Shown: piece by piece, positions 24,845 to 37,279 of the stretch | How positions within the stretch are numbered: the first letter of the stretch is position 1 | Layout of the letters: each line of letters begins with the position of its first letter | Assembly (NCBI GenBank): GCA_037576215.1 | Contig: JBANDB010000005.1 | Location: 6,076,001 to 6,140,000 of the forward strand | Direction of reading: 5' to 3' | Source: Armillaria gallica | Lineage: Eukaryota; Basidiomycota; Agaricomycetes; Agaricales; Physalacriaceae | Length of the DNA: 64,000 bases | Made by a program: the position numbers and the translations under genes | Notes under the pieces: generated by a model | What the model saw: only the letters and a program-made list of their open reading frames with translations | What the model was told of the DNA's origin: nothing | Database searches by the model: none

Positions 24845-27062
24845 ATGGACTCAGCAACAGCTTCGGCAGCGCAAGATGCTCCGCGCGCGCATCTAAATGG
24901 TATCGATATCCCTGTGGACTACAAGATGCCCAGTGATCTAACCCGGGTTCGCAACCAAGCAGCTAAAGGTGATTTATAGTGTACACCATCTGATAGTATC
25001 ATAGCTCTAAGTCTTGTTCTGATCTGTGACAACAAACAGTTGCCGAACTCATGCGAGCTCCGATACCCCCCCAAATTTTTGTTCAAAATGCTAGAGGCGA
25101 GGCTATAGGCCCTCTTCCACCGGCGCTGTGGTACAGATCTAAGGTTCCTGAACTCTTTCAGTTCAGCTATTTTTGTTTTGTCGAGGATGGTAAGTTTCAC
25201 TGCACCCAGATATATCTCTCTCTTATAGCGTACAGTTCCAGGAGATATTTTACCGCAATGTATCTGGGCTCTCGAATGGTTGATTCGTGCCTTTCTGGAA
25301 GCCTCAGACGAGCAATTGAGGATATTCTATCATCTAGCGCCGCAAGGGCAAGAAGATGGTATAACCGCAGAGACAGAACAGTACATCACAGTGAAGTGTT
25401 CCACTACAAAATACAAATTTCCCTGTGTACTGATTGATTGCTTAGCTTCAAAATTGCCGATACAAGTTGGCCGATCACTTTCTGTGAGTATTTCCTCTGG
25501 TGTGGCACTTCACCTCTGATTCCTCGACAATGAAAACCTAGTAAACCCCAGATCAACCAACCATTGGAAGCTCTCCGCCATATTCGATGTGCCATGGAGG
25601 CAAACAAGGAGCACAGTGGAAAGTCCGATATTTCACATGTAAACCCGTGCGTATTCGCAATCGCAACCGCTTCATCCCCATATTGACTGATTTAAAAAGA
25701 GGATTATACTTCTCATTTGCTGTATGCCTCGCACGCGCAAGAACAGACGACGTTGAAGCAAAAGCAACATTATCGCGTATCATTCGCGATCCAACATTCA
25801 GTACAAGCGAGTCTGGAACCACTACGGATCATGTCGAAGTAAAGGTGTATCTTGCCCGTGTACTTCGGCGACTTGGAGAAGACAGCGAAGCGCATAAATT
25901 GTATGTCGAGCGGTCATTGTCTTTAGTGATGTTGCCCGATAAGCTCTTTAGGGAGACATGGCTGGTCAGATGGTTCAAGAAGCATCCGCATGGATTCAAG
26001 GATTCCGTTTTGGTACCAATGTTCACTACGGATATCGATCCAGCCGTGGATCCGGTTTTCGTACGCCTCGGTGGATCAAAGTGGCTCGATCATAGGAAGG
26101 CAGCACTGAAGACGCAAATTATTGAGAAAAGGAGCTGCCGAAACTGCCGTGCCAGCGAACCCCAAGTCAAATTGTCGAAATGCTCGAAATGCAAGTATAC
26201 ATCTTACTGGTCAGTGATAACTCCTTTTCTTCTGGAATACACAATCCTGAAATAACGACTCCAAGTTCCACACAGTGCCAGAAAATGAACTGGCGCTACC
26301 ACAAGTATATTTTCCATTATACATGCTTTATGGAAGTGCTCATGACGCCCCCGAATGATACAGGACATACTGCAGGTGAACATATCAGCTTGATCACTAA
26401 ATATGATGTTAATGATGATTTCAGAGAGGATGCCGCATGTTTCCAGAGATTAGCAGATCTTGAGAGGAAGAATGCCTTTGCAGCACGACGATTCCGAGAC
26501 TGGATGAATTACAGAGACAACCCAAGGCCGGAAACGGAAAAGTCCTTTGCACATGCTCTTGGACTAGTGCGCGATGCATCACGAGGCCGAACACACATCA
26601 TATATCAGGAAGTCGAGTATGTCCCATCCATAGGGGACCATCTCGACCAGTTCAGAACCACAGGAGTTGGTGTTTTCAAGCTCGAGGATGTCTGGCAAGA
26701 CATTGAAACGAGAATGGGACTAGATCCTGGCGAGGGGAAAGTGTACATCCGCGAGATGCTCGAGGAGTTTGATCATACATCTGGGCAAGGTCGGGTCGAA
26801 GAGGTGTTCATTCCTACCTTCACTTTGATGTTCTCGCCCAATAACTATGACCAACCATATCTTGCAATTGGTGTGTTGTTTCTCTATCTTGAAAGACCTG
26901 TTGCGATGGTACATCTCAATTTTAGGCCGTCTTTCGCAAAAGAAGGTATCATCCATGCAACCAAAACCGGACTGGAGGCAGGACGTGAATAAGAAAGGCG
27001 AACTTCCTGTTCACATCAAGTTAGGCGACGGCAAGATTCTGGATGCAGAATATATCTTTTGA
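24845..27062 (+). CDS. MYND zinc-finger protein, copy 2
   Basis: Eleven exons can be followed without a lesion, from MDSATASAAQDAPRA to KILDAEYIF. Intron positions are the same as in copy 4, where the exon sum is exact. The finger is canonical after splicing: CRNC-x11-CSKC-x5-C-STQ-C-x7-H-KTY-C. The last Cys comes from the microexon 26364-26375. N-terminal to the finger is a helical part (FAVCLARARTDDVEAKATLS, KVYLARVLRRLGEDSEAHKL) that may be TPR-like. The C-terminal ~200 residues are family-specific (FAHALGLVRDASRGRTHIIY). MYND fingers are protein-protein interaction modules; no catalytic domain such as SET is present. Closest to copy 1. Confidence 0.85.
26364..26375 (+). other. 12-nt microexon of MYND copy 2
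   Basis: Preceded by ...GATACAG and followed by GTGAAC; encodes the last zinc ligand Cys. The following intron is 49 nt. Confidence 0.8.
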
Positions 27063-27700
27063 AGTCACGAGCTCAATCATAATTATTGACGACGCATGAG
27101 TAGCTAACGTTGGACTCAAATAGCAAGGAATACTGGGGAATATACGAGCCAGTTTACGGACCTATAACGAACTTGTACAGCGACTGAAGCCGCTTGACAT
27201 TCAAGGATCTAGTCAGAGAGAGAAAGGCGAAGGAAACTGACGCAGGTGAAAAATATAGGGATCCAGCCTCGAAGCAGGCTTCTACTGGACGAAAAGATAG
27301 TGTGAGATGAGATTTGGAGTACGAAGCAATTGCTCGATGTGCTGCATAGTTAGGTCAGTGAAAACTTAAAAAACTTAAACGAGAAAAAAGGAAAGACATA
27401 CCGCATCGTCGAAGTTACCCGTACGGACGTTCTTTTCCACCCATCCCCGATAGTGCAAATCTCCGTCATCGTCATCGAGGACAGCAGTGAGTCCGGGTGT
27501 CAAATTGGATTCAAGGTGTCCGAACGTACGCACGGGATACTAGCGATTACTCCTGTCGACGTGAGTCCTTTGATGCCTTCGGAGATTTGATCTAAAAACA
27601 AAAAAAAAAGCTTGGGCATCGGTTGTAATCCTTTGAATTTACATCGCCAACTAAAGGGATACAAGACATTATTTTCTGATACTTATGTGTAATATACGTA
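27063..27700. repeat. Downstream part of the ~6.3 kb tandem unit, copy 2
   Basis: Counterpart of 20.99-21.35 kb (see the shared blocks there), with an extra ~150 bases at 27330-27480. No gene. Confidence 0.6.
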
Positions 27701-29650
27701 ACAAATGAATCCCTATATTGGTCTGCTGTACTTGAAAATGTCGCAATAAAAGAATCAAGAGGCGGGAGCCTTGTCTGACAAAGTCAAAAATATGACCCGG
27801 TGAGTCGTGACCTCCGCTCCACGAGGACATTCGCCATGCCCGACTCTTGGCCATTATGGAGATACAAAAGGGTCCGCGATGTGGTCAACCAACCATATCA
27901 AATGTTTCGGGGTACCTAGTGAGCGGGATCATTATAAAAACTAGCTAACGAAAACACACTGGCCAGGCGATGATGTTACTCAGCATCTACTGCGTATGAA
28001 CACCCAGCCTGGTAGGAAAATCAGAAGAAATAAAATGAGCTTGTACATGTAATCGCTCACCTTCACAGCGAAGGGATACATCGATTTGGGCGAACGCGGT
28101 GGTAAACAAATGAAAACCAAAGCTGGTACGCTACACTTGAAAATGTCGCAATAAGAGGCAGGAGCCTTGCCAAAAACATGGCCTCCGTTCAATCACCACG
28201 CCCGACCTCCGCCGTTTTCCTTTGAGGTATGTAGGGGTGGTCGACCAACAAATCGGGGTACCTAAGCAGGATCATTATCAGAATCAAGCGTACCGGCCGA
28301 TGAAGCTTTGCCGATGGTCAAACCCCGAACCTGGTAGGAAGATGAGCTTGTACATGTAATCGCCTAACCCTCACAGCAAAGCGTACATCGACTTGGGCGA
28401 ATACACATCCACTAGGCCTGAGAGAGTTCGCGAGGGTACGCAACTAGCATACAATCAGGGTGGATGGCGAATTCAATGAAAGTGGCGCACGTCTTATACA
28501 CGGTGGCATTCATGTGCCAGATAGACCCAAAAGGATCCGCCTCTTCTACCTCCGTTTCATGGATTTGCTCTCCGTTGTATGAAACTGGCGATAACGTTCC
28601 ATCAAGAGGATCGACTGTGGTTTCTTCTTCCGGTGGGTCAACAGACAGAGATTTCGTGGTGAGTGGGGAAGACGCTGTCGAGGGGTTTTTTGCAACAGAC
28701 GACTTGCTAAATACGGCTCCTCGTATCCTAGTTGAAGCTTTTCGCGCTCAAAATCTGGCCAGGTCGATTCTAATAGTTATCAGTCGATGATTATGCACCA
28801 GGAAGAAGGAGGAAATACCTATCGCTGGTGCAGCGTCGATACCATCATCCTCTTCAAAATCACCACCTGCTTCATCCATATCGCCGGCTCGCAACCTTCT
28901 ACATCGATGTTAACGCCATCTTAATATCTGACAGCAGGAAGTATCAGCAATCTTCCCTTTGCAAGGGTGGCGCGCATACGTCTATCCTCGAACGGCGTGT
29001 ACCCTCCCAAGAATGTGCCGCTCGCAAAAGTCGCCCCCGGAGCCCATGACGTGATATGCGCATGCATATGAAGAACCTGAATTCGATAGGCAGTTTCCCT
29101 TTGTGATGTAGATTGAACGACGTAAGGGCAGGGTTTAGTCGAAACAGGAGCGTGACCTTGATTTCGAGGGTGACGTTCGACTGCTACGCGAGGCAGTCCG
29201 CAGCTGTAGTCTTGGACACGAAGGAAAAACGGAAGGAAGGACCCCAAGAGAGGTAGGAGTGCGTTTGCAGCCGAAGGCGTCGACTTTGACAGAGCATTTG
29301 CAGTACATTCTAATCCGAATGGCTCGGCGTTCGATGTATGCTTTCGAGTTCGTTGATAAACGGACTCGGCCCGTGGTGGTGGAGACGAGGGACATTCGTC
29401 CAGCCATCTCTTTTCCAAGCTCATCCTGCTAGCAATTAAAGTATTGTCGAAGGAACGATTCCTCCATGAGAAACCACGTTGCGGCGTTGGATCGATAGCA
29501 TTGAGCGCCGTTATCAAAAAGGTATCTTGACGTCCATGAACAGCCAGAGCTAATAAGAAAACGTAAGCCTTCGAACTACGAGATATTGTAGCAAAAGGGA
29601 CAGACCTAAAAGTCATTCACACCACAGCGAATATCAGCATAATGATCTAG
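27700..29650 (-). pseudogene. BTB-family relic on the minus strand, copy 3
   Basis: This is the most complete of the minus-strand relics. In order on the minus strand: a pre-BTB region near 29.5 kb (TFLITALNAIDPTPQRGFSW), GKLPIEFRFFICMRISRHGL and, in the next frame, TFASGTFLGGYTPFED (start of the BTB fold), the acidic insert GDMDEAGGDFEEDDGID, SVDPPEEETTVDPLDGTLSP, then SPKSMYPFAVKV at ~28.1 kb. The last block matches SPKSMYRLAVKV of the complete gene. The 3' exon (~280-350 bases around 27.75-28.08) is repeated again at 28.13-28.40. Frame changes and the internal tandem repeat indicate a pseudogene. Confidence 0.6.
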
Positions 29651-30950
29651 TCATTTTGAGAGCGTCGAGAGGTAGATATGAGGCAGGAATCCGAAAAGCA
29701 GAGAGCGGCGTAAAGAGTGGGCACACAACGGCAACGGTGTCAGAGGGATAAGCGGCTTGTACCGCACGGGAAACACTCGTTTTGGATAGGGTGCTGAGGG
29801 TGGACAGCACGCGTCACCCTGTTCGCGTCGCCGTGGTTCTGCGCGCGTTTGTCGCTAGTCGCCAAATATCGTTAACGAAATGACTACGCCACCATCCAGA
29901 CACGAATCCGTAGTCCTCGCATGGCGTCCCCAACGACGGCGTGTTTGTGTCTGGAAGGGCTTGATATGTTCTTTGATCAGCGAATGCTTCAATCAAGAGT
30001 GAGACCAGGCTAAGTGGGTGAACAGAAGGCACCTACCATACCCGCGCGCAAACCTCCCTTCAGCAACTCTGCCTTGGCGGCCAAGACTTGGTACTTCACG
30101 CAAAAGAGAGTCGTGCGGGTAAGGTCGAGCTACAGAGACGTGAGTGCCAATGAATGCAAGGAATCGGAGAGACTTGCCATTCCCAGCACATCCTACCTTC
30201 CAACGGCGCGCTGTCTTCACGGAGAGGATGATGCGTCTCCCGTTTCCTCCACCGCGTCCCCGAGTCCATCCTATGCTTTTCCCATCATCGTCGAGTGCGG
30301 CAAACAGACCCTTCCCCCCGCTGCGTGAGCGCGCCACTTTTCGAATGGCGACACACCGTTCCAGCCCATACGGATTCTTCGTCTTTGGTTTAAATCTAGT
30401 CGTCGAGGGAAATGGTATCACCCACTGCGTGAATGAACTCCATGATTGATACCCTCGCCCATATTCCACGCGTAGTGTACGAACGTCGTAGTCGTGCTCG
30501 TCAGTAGGGCACGAGAGTCTTGAAATGTTGCCAGACGAGAAAGGGAGATAAAAAATATGAGCATGACGGTGAAAGGAGACTTTGCTTTGTTTGACCAAGC
30601 CAAACATGCCATTTCGGTCACAACACTCATCTAGCAAGACGCGCATCAAACGTCCCAGTATGGACGAGGCAAGAGATGAGAAGTAAACGAATAAACCGCA
30701 TAAACTCACCCTTCTTTTATTACGGTTCCGTTGACTCTTGGCTAAGAGGGATATCGCAGTGTCGTCTCCTGGACATCGACTACATCAACCCTCCTCATCT
30801 TGCATTGCGGCGGACAGAGCCATTCATCAGGGGCATGTCTTGCCAACTTCACGACCTTTCCCGCCACAAAACCGCCCTCAACGCCAGTCTGCCGCTGCAA
30901 GGGTCAACACGCGTCAGAGAGTCGTTATGATGAGGGGAGCGTAATCAAAC
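29651..30950. other. Unassigned region
   Basis: A 238-codon minus frame (29993-30709) and several shorter frames overlap. The composition is Arg/Gly-rich and no domain is seen. An alternative minus frame (30418-30630) has a hydrophobic segment (SPFTVMLIFFISLSRLATF). Nothing here is supported as a gene. Confidence 0.3.
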
Positions 30951-31740
30951 AGGAATAAGAAATTCCCCGCCTGGCCACAAGTCCCTTTTCCCAAGGTACG
31001 TCGCCTATTTTCACTGTATTTTCGCGAGCTAAAGGTAATCCAGTGTTTGGTGCTCGTCGAGGACCACTGCGACTGTGTACAGGCGAGCATGGTGAGCTCA
31101 TCTTCTCCTTGTTTCCAACACGCCCTCAAGCTTGCCCACTTTTTGAATTCAAGGCTGCCACGCCACTTGCATCCTCCTTGCGATTGTCGCAGTCGATGCT
31201 TCCCTTAAGAATTGGGGGCGAGGGTGACTGTGGGATGAATCTAAACAGCGCGCATACTACTAACTCTTTATTGCCAACGTGAGTCTGTTGACTCCTCCAG
31301 ATACAACCGATCTAAAAGCAGATAAAATACAGTTTGCATTATCATCAAAGTCTTCAGCCAGAGTCGGTACTCAATCCTCTCACTACTCGGGCGTTGGGAT
31401 CATTATAGCTCGGTGCGTTCTTGTTCTGGAGGTGCGACTTCTATCCTGTCTGCCAGAGTCGTTCTCTGAGTGCATCCTCGGTACTTTCAATTTCGCCAAC
31501 AGCTCAGTCTCGCCAAAAATCGAGGAACAGAGCAAGCGGGTGCAATTGTACTGTACTTCATTCCTTCTGCTACTATCAGACACCTCCGTCGAACGCAAGG
31601 GGTGCTGCTGAACTTCGTTCTCAGCAACCCTCGGGAACGAGTTTGACGCTAGGACTGTGGCGAGGGTGGAGGGGGAAGAGGGGTAAGAAGTCGCAGGGAA
31701 ACGGCCACGCGTCTGGGGTCTTGAATTTACACTGAGACGA
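30951..31740 (+). repeat. Repeated block of the ~5.5 kb P450 unit, copy 1
   Basis: Matches ~36110-36700: shared CCAAGGTACGTCGCCTATTT/CCAAGGTGCGTCGCCTATTT with TTTCACTGT, LVLVED-coding GGTGCTCGTCGAGGAC/GGTACTGGTCGAGGAC, and CCTCCAGATACAAC with GATCTAAA at ~31297 and ~36566. No gene with intact frame. Confidence 0.55.
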
Positions 31741-31859
31741 CAAGGAGTCGGAGGGTAGAGTTGTCGGGAGGCTTGGAGGAGGAAGCACAGTAATGATAAG
31801 CCTTATCCATTGATTGTTACGTCATGCATATCTAGTCCTCCTACCATGGTAAATAAGAA

Positions 31860-32060
31860 TACGGCAACATCGTGGAGATCATCTCAAAGTTTACCAGGCA
31901 GTTCACTGCATTTACTTACGCCCTTCTCGTTCTAGCTACCCTGAAATGGAATTGAAGATCTTGTTGGACTGTTTTTACGGATGACAAGCATCGTCGCGGG
32001 AGGTATGGCGCAGAAGTTTTGAAGACAGTGGCTCATGTCTTGCGCCTTCAACGCACGGTT
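31860..32060 (+). pseudogene. BTB 3' tail relic before P450 copy 1
   Basis: TACCCTGAAATGGAATTGAAG at ~31938 corresponds to the last exon of the complete BTB gene (YPEIFEMELTVLLNYF at 49.85 kb). GACGACAAGCATCG-type sequence and GAAGACAGTGGCTCATG follow at the expected spacing. One extra T breaks the frame in the LLDCF codons. Confidence 0.6.
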
Positions 32061-32138
32061 TTCCTTCGGTATTCATCTGAACTATCATGTATTTGTATCG
32101 TTACAAGTTACGGCCCATTAGATGTACTGGTCGAATCG

Positions 32139-34779
32139 TCATGCCTCATCCTTGGCTTCTTCCATCCTGACCCACATACCAGCCTATCGAGCGCAGGTCA
32201 TTTCAACACAAAACACCAAATAATAACTCAAAAGACCAACCTTGGCATACATCGTCAAATGCAACCCAAACATAATCTTATCTCTCCCTTTAGTCGTCCC
32301 GGGAGTCTCGGTCCAACTCTTCGGAGGGATACCCTCGGCAGGTTGAGCGTCCGTCGCAAGACTGAAGGCAGAGAACGTTTGGAGGAGTCGGATGAGGTAG
32401 TACGAAGCTTCGTTGTATGCAAACTAACGATGAGAGGGTTTAGAGAGCGCTAGGCTCGAGACTAAGATGCTCTCACCTGTTGACCGAGGCAAATTCTTGG
32501 ACCTGCGTTGAATGGGACAAAAATGAATGGGTTCGGTGTCAGGTATCTATGCAGACGGCTGTCGAGGAATCGATCTGGGTCGAATTCGAGAGCTGGGGTT
32601 AAGATTAAGTCAATAAGATACTTGTAGCGATAGTCGTGCCCTACCGTCCGGGCCCCATAAGTCCGTCCGTCGATGCATCAAGAAAACAGAATACCCCACC
32701 CTTTAGGAGCCCATCAGATCAATCCAAGGATACGCCAATGAAATGAAGCAATGACCTTGTATCTCTCGGAACGTAATATGGCGCGCGCCCTTTGTTCGGA
32801 AGAGTTGTCGCCGTTTTGGAGGAGCTAATACATGGAGGTCAAGACAATACATAAGAGGAGCGATAAACCCTACCGGCCGTTCAGGGGACTGAGGTTCGCC
32901 ACGTTTAGCACCTTCATTTTCAGAACATTGGTTCACTTACACCGATGGATACAATCGTAGCGTCTCTAGATCGAAACAGTGGTCAGAAACAGCTAAAAAA
33001 TCGAATCACCGGCGACCATACCATTCAGGAAAGCTCGCAGGTATTTCATATCACGAACGTCCTCATACGTGGGTGTCCTCGTACCGACTTTCTCCAGGAT
33101 CTCCAAGCGCAAGCGAGTAGCCATTTCCGGATGCTCACACATCATATACACTGCGAAAGTCAAAAGGGAGGCGGTCTACGCGGACATTATCCATCAGGTG
33201 CTTTAAACGAAGAGATACCGAGGAGCTTACAGTGTCTCGACCAGCGACCAAGATGTTCGTAAGTTCATCCTGAATGACCTTGGTATCTATAAACATCATT
33301 GTTAGCTTTTCTCATCATTTGAATGGGAGAACGCAACACGTACCATCGGTATTCTCCACGAGACGGGCCAACAAGGACATGCCCTCATCGACGTCCTTCT
33401 CATAACCCACCGGCTTTTTGCCTTCGCCCTTTCTACTAAGCGCCTCGGCGAGCAGAGGTTCGACGAACTCATCGACGACTTGTCTACGCGGTTTCACCGC
33501 ATCTGCCCAGAATTCGAAAAGCGGCCAGTACTGCCCTCTTTGGACGCGAAGAGCACTCTTCTCTTGTGCCGCTGCGAATGCCTTGACAAAAGTATTAGAC
33601 GGGTGGTTGACGAAATGGGGGTTGTCGGCAAGCGGAGATCCAGCGGGGTAAGGGAGTCCAGCAGATGTCGAGTTGACATCTTTTCCAAAGAGGTATTCCG
33701 TAGCGGAATCCAGGGTGAAGCGAGCGACGACATCCTATATGAAGGTTAATGTACGGACAGGTCATTTGGGGGGTCACTTACCTGAAAGTCGATTGGGTAT
33801 CCCTCCCTCAACCTCGATTTAATTTGTGAGATCGTACTGACGGCGTGTCTCTCGAAGTTGTCAAAGTCGGATATTCGGTCTTTGTTAAAGAGAGGCCTCG
33901 TCATTGTCCGATGAAACCTAATGAGAGGATCAGCACAAGTAGACTTTAAGGAGACCTGGAAGTATAATCACTTCCAAATATCGTCTATCGTAGGGGTGAT
34001 GGTGAGCAAGGGTAACTGTGCCAAATACGCGAATGGTTCTCACCATCTGAGTTAAAGACACCCGCACCGAGAAGGGACTCCGCAGCGGCATATAAGCCAT
34101 GGCCTGAAGTTGAGAGCTGATAATTCAATAGTGAACCCCGAGCTGGCCGACAAGGGCGCACCTTTTTCAAAGTCTTGAAATTGAGTCGCTAAGATAGCCT
34201 GAACGTGTCAATTAGGGGGATATAATTGAGATGATTAGTGGTAGTCACGCACTTTGATGTGTTCTGGTTCAGTAGTAAAGATCTCGGGTAACCATCAGAA
34301 CGAGAAGTGCCAAGAGGCTGCAATATAGACTCACCCGTCTGTCCGAAAAAGTGCTGAAAGTAAAGGTGTTCCCGTATTGTTCACTCCACTTCTGGAATAC
34401 TTCCACTAATCATAAACCAATCATTAGTCAGAAGCACCTCTCAGAGTCCACACTCAAACGCACTAGGGTACCCATTCCTAAAACTGCGTACCCGTTCTCG
34501 CAGGATCGATAACCCGCTTCCCCGAACGCTCGGTGTTATGATCGCGCCTCGCACGGCGGCATCCCTTTTGATCGTAAAGCTCGTTAAGCAGTTGCGAGCC
34601 ACCGTAAAGATGAGCTGTAAAGCCAAGGGGACGACAAAGGAAAACCATAAAGGAAGATTGAGACCGACTAAGGATTGAAGAGCCCAGAAAGTCGAAGATG
34701 GGATGAGAACGACGAAGAACAGCGCGCGGGACAGAAAAACAAAGCCAGGTGGTAGAGAGCTGATAGCCATGACAAGCAA
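32139..34779 (-). CDS. Cytochrome P450 (CYP63/CYP52-like), copy 1
   Basis: A multi-exon minus-strand gene. Exon 1 encodes an N-terminal membrane anchor ([19 protein letters not shown]). Later exons carry the helix C-I region ([20 protein letters not shown]), the I-helix with AGRDT split by an intron, the K-helix ETLRLYPS (ExxR), LWGPD...[11 protein letters not shown], and the heme loop [15 protein letters not shown] with the thiolate Cys (~32490). The C-terminus is [13 protein letters not shown] before TGA at 32139-32141. Spot checks of the splice sites show no lesion. P450s of this type hydroxylate lipophilic substrates at the endoplasmic reticulum membrane; the substrate is unknown. It faces a BTB tail relic. 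The stop lies exactly 5,500 bases before that of copy 2. Confidence 0.85.
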
Positions 34780-35630
34780 GAATGGGAACAGACCGACTAC
34801 TCTCCTTAGATATACTAGTGACGAATAGTATTGAGTATTATTTACAGGCTATGGTCACCCATAGAAATACTGGGAGTAACCCGAAGTGACTGAATGCATC
34901 AAAGCGCGGGTAATGTCTTTCCGGATCCGTGCATCCGTCCCGTTCTTGTTTCTATCCGCATTTTGGATTCTCGTCCATGAGCGGTGGTTGGGCCGGGAAA
35001 GACGATAGCCGGTGACCGGAAGTCAGCAGCTTCGGGCGCTACACTACAAGGCGTTGTCGGCCTTGCAGAGCTTTCATTAGTATACACTCAGTACCGCAAG
35101 GAGATAAAATTACAGTTGTTTGCAGTCATGGGTGTTTTCATGAATGATGAAAGGCAGTTCGAAAGGAATCAATACCGTCCTCATCCGTCAAAAAAGGTAT
35201 ATCGTCGTCTGTCTAGGAGAGACTAGATTTCGATGACCTCCGAGATCGCCATAAACCACCCACAAACGCGAGCCCCTAAACCATGGTCAGGTTTATGACC
35301 AAGTTCAAACCACTCTCTTCTCTCGCACAAAACGCATGTTACTGTCAAGCTCTGTGCAAACATGAGTTGTAATAGGTAGACGAACAATGACGATCCTTGC
35401 CTGTTCGCGAGGTTTTCCTGCCGAAATCTGGGTGAGCGGCTGGCCTCCTGCAGAATCACCCCTTATTGCCTTAGCTGGAAAGGCGACAAAATAAGAAGTG
35501 GTCACTTGGCAAAAACCATGAGTGCCAGGGGGACTGGTTGAAAAATGAAGTTTGACCAAAATCAACGAAGGACGCGTTCAGTCGCGTGCGCCTGCTACCC
35601 TCTTGCCTTGAGTTAGCTCGGTGCCATCGT
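34780..35630. repeat. P450 upstream block duplicated at 40.27-40.96 kb
   Basis: Collinear with the region between P450 copy 2 and MYND copy 3: ATCAAAGCGCGG/ATCAAAGCACGG, CTTTCCGGATCC, AAGAAGTGGTC, GTGCGCCTGCTACCCTC/GTGCACCTGCTACCCTC. The similarity stops near 35,620, where a MYND gene would be expected; instead the Ser-rich block follows. This is a duplication breakpoint. Confidence 0.6.
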
Positions 35631-35689
35631 GGAGAGATGGTGGTCCGAGTGAGAAGCAAAGGTACCGAGGTCGTGTGGACTGACGTCAG

Positions 35690-36060
35690 GTTGTTTGTTC
35701 GACGCGTCGATATCACCTGATTCCGATCCGTCCGACTTATCAGTGATACTATCACGAGAGTCACCATTGCCCTGGACCAACAGACGCGTTCCAAAAACTA
35801 CCGTTAGCGTCTCCGATTCTCAGGGCGGAGGATTCAACAATGTCGCCTTCGACCCAGGATTCCCCACGGACTTCGCCAGTACCACCGTCGATCTCGAGGA
35901 AGGGACGAAAACCCCCCGGTTCGATGCCGGACATGCTGAGTGCAGAGTCCGTCGCTGCCAGGCGCCAAGGGCGGACAGACGTCTGGGAGTCACGAACTGG
36001 GTTGAGATGGGATGCAAATCGTCGTGTGTGGACGGGATGAGGAGGCGATTATGGGGAGGG
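35690..36060 (+). pseudogene. Ser/Arg-rich ORF family, copy 3
   Basis: One frame holds PWTNRRVPKTTVSVSDSQGG and the neighbouring frame holds DSPRTSPVPPSISRKGRKPP and MLSAESVAARRQG. In copies 1 and 4 the equivalent peptides are in one continuous frame. Hence an indel or an unrecognised intron separates them here. No known domain. Confidence 0.4.
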
Positions 36061-36099
36061 AGTAATCGGATAGTCATGGAAATTCCTCGCTTGGCAGGA

Positions 36100-36720
36100 T
36101 GCACCAAGCGACCATCACAGCCCCATTGTGCAGTACAAGTCTCTTTTTCCAAGGTGCGTCGCCTATTTTCACTGTTTTCACGAGGTAACACATCTTTGGG
36201 TAGTATTCCAGGACTCCAGGATTTGGTACTGGTCGAGGACCGCTGGATACAAGCGAACGTGCACGGCCACTTGAAGACTTCTATGAATCCAAAGTTGCTT
36301 CGGAAGGATTGCCAGCGATGCCACTAAGGAGTCCCTTCTCAACTACCCTCCTTGCAGCCGAGGTCAGGAATCCAGTATCGGTGATTTGAACCCGGACCGC
36401 GATAGACGTCGATACTTCCTTCGAGGATTGGGATGGATGACTTAAGACCGGGAGGAATGGCAGCACGCCTACGAGCCATCCTATAGACGGGAAGGAAATG
36501 GATGGAAACAGTGTTTGGATTGCTCACACTGGTAATCTCTCCGTTGTCGTGAGTCTGTTAACTCCTCCAGATACAACTGATCTAAAGGCAGATAAAACAC
36601 AGCTCTCATTATCGTCAAAGTCTTCAGCCCTAGGCCTCGGCGCTCAGCATTTTGTCTCCCTCCCCAGCCAGACCTTGTCTGGCCCAGTGTGTTCTTGACG
36701 TTGGCAGGAACTTCCTGCTC
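36100..36720 (+). repeat. Repeated block of the ~5.5 kb P450 unit, copy 2
   Basis: Diverged counterpart of 30.95-31.4 kb (shared blocks listed there). Contains GTGAGTCTGTTAACTCCTCC at 36550. No intact gene. Confidence 0.5.
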
Positions 36721-36989
36721 TCGAGGTGAGCTTTCAACTCTTTATTTTACTTGCTCATCATCTTAAATCCGCCACGGTCGTTCTCTGCGTGACATTGATG
36801 GATCTCCCGTGCTCTTGCAAAGCGTACCGCTCGTTTTCGGTAGGCTACTGCTCTTTCATTTTGTTTCAATTTCGCTGACAGCTCTGTCATTAGGGAGGGT
36901 CAGAGTAGACGATTATGCACTCGCTTTTGGATGGCATAATCGTGGAAATAAGCGTAATCGAGCATAAGATCCATTACTTCTCAGCGCAA

Positions 36990-37262
36990 CAAATTTTAAT
37001 TATGTTTGCTGCTTTATTCCAACGTCCCTGACTACTATGGCTCGTACTGGCACTTCTCGGAACATCAAACCAACAGCTTGAGGATACTACCAAGGACATC
37101 TCCACAGATTCCGAGCAGCGCGGCCCACCCCAGTCTCGTCCCAAGAGAAGGCGCGGGAGTCAGCGAACGGCGGCCAACAAAAAGCACAGAGCAGCTGAAC
37201 AGAGCTTGGCATCTGAATCCGATGAACCAGACAGCAAACCTGTGGCTGGAGACTTTAAGTAC
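36990..37262 (+). pseudogene. Lys/Arg-rich exon fragment, perhaps from a transposase N-terminus
   Basis: Starts with a possible ATG (ARTGTSRNIKPT) and, after a one-base frame change, reads STDSEQRGPPQSRPKRRRG, SQRTAANKKHRAAEQ and SDEPDSKPVAGDFK up to a donor GTACGT. The basic-then-acidic layout resembles the N-terminal exons of fungal BED/hAT genes such as the one at 63.0 kb, but there is no finger. Origin uncertain. Confidence 0.3.
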
Positions 37263-37279
37263 GTGCTGATTCTTTACTT

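Noticed and set aside
29993..30709. 238-codon open frame on the minus strand
   Set aside because: No domain and odd Gly/Arg composition; a competing minus frame with a hydrophobic segment overlaps it, and there is no splice support. Left as unassigned.
33494..33733. 79-codon minus frame inside P450 copy 1
   Set aside because: It is an out-of-frame shadow of the exon that codes for the conserved P450 helix region.
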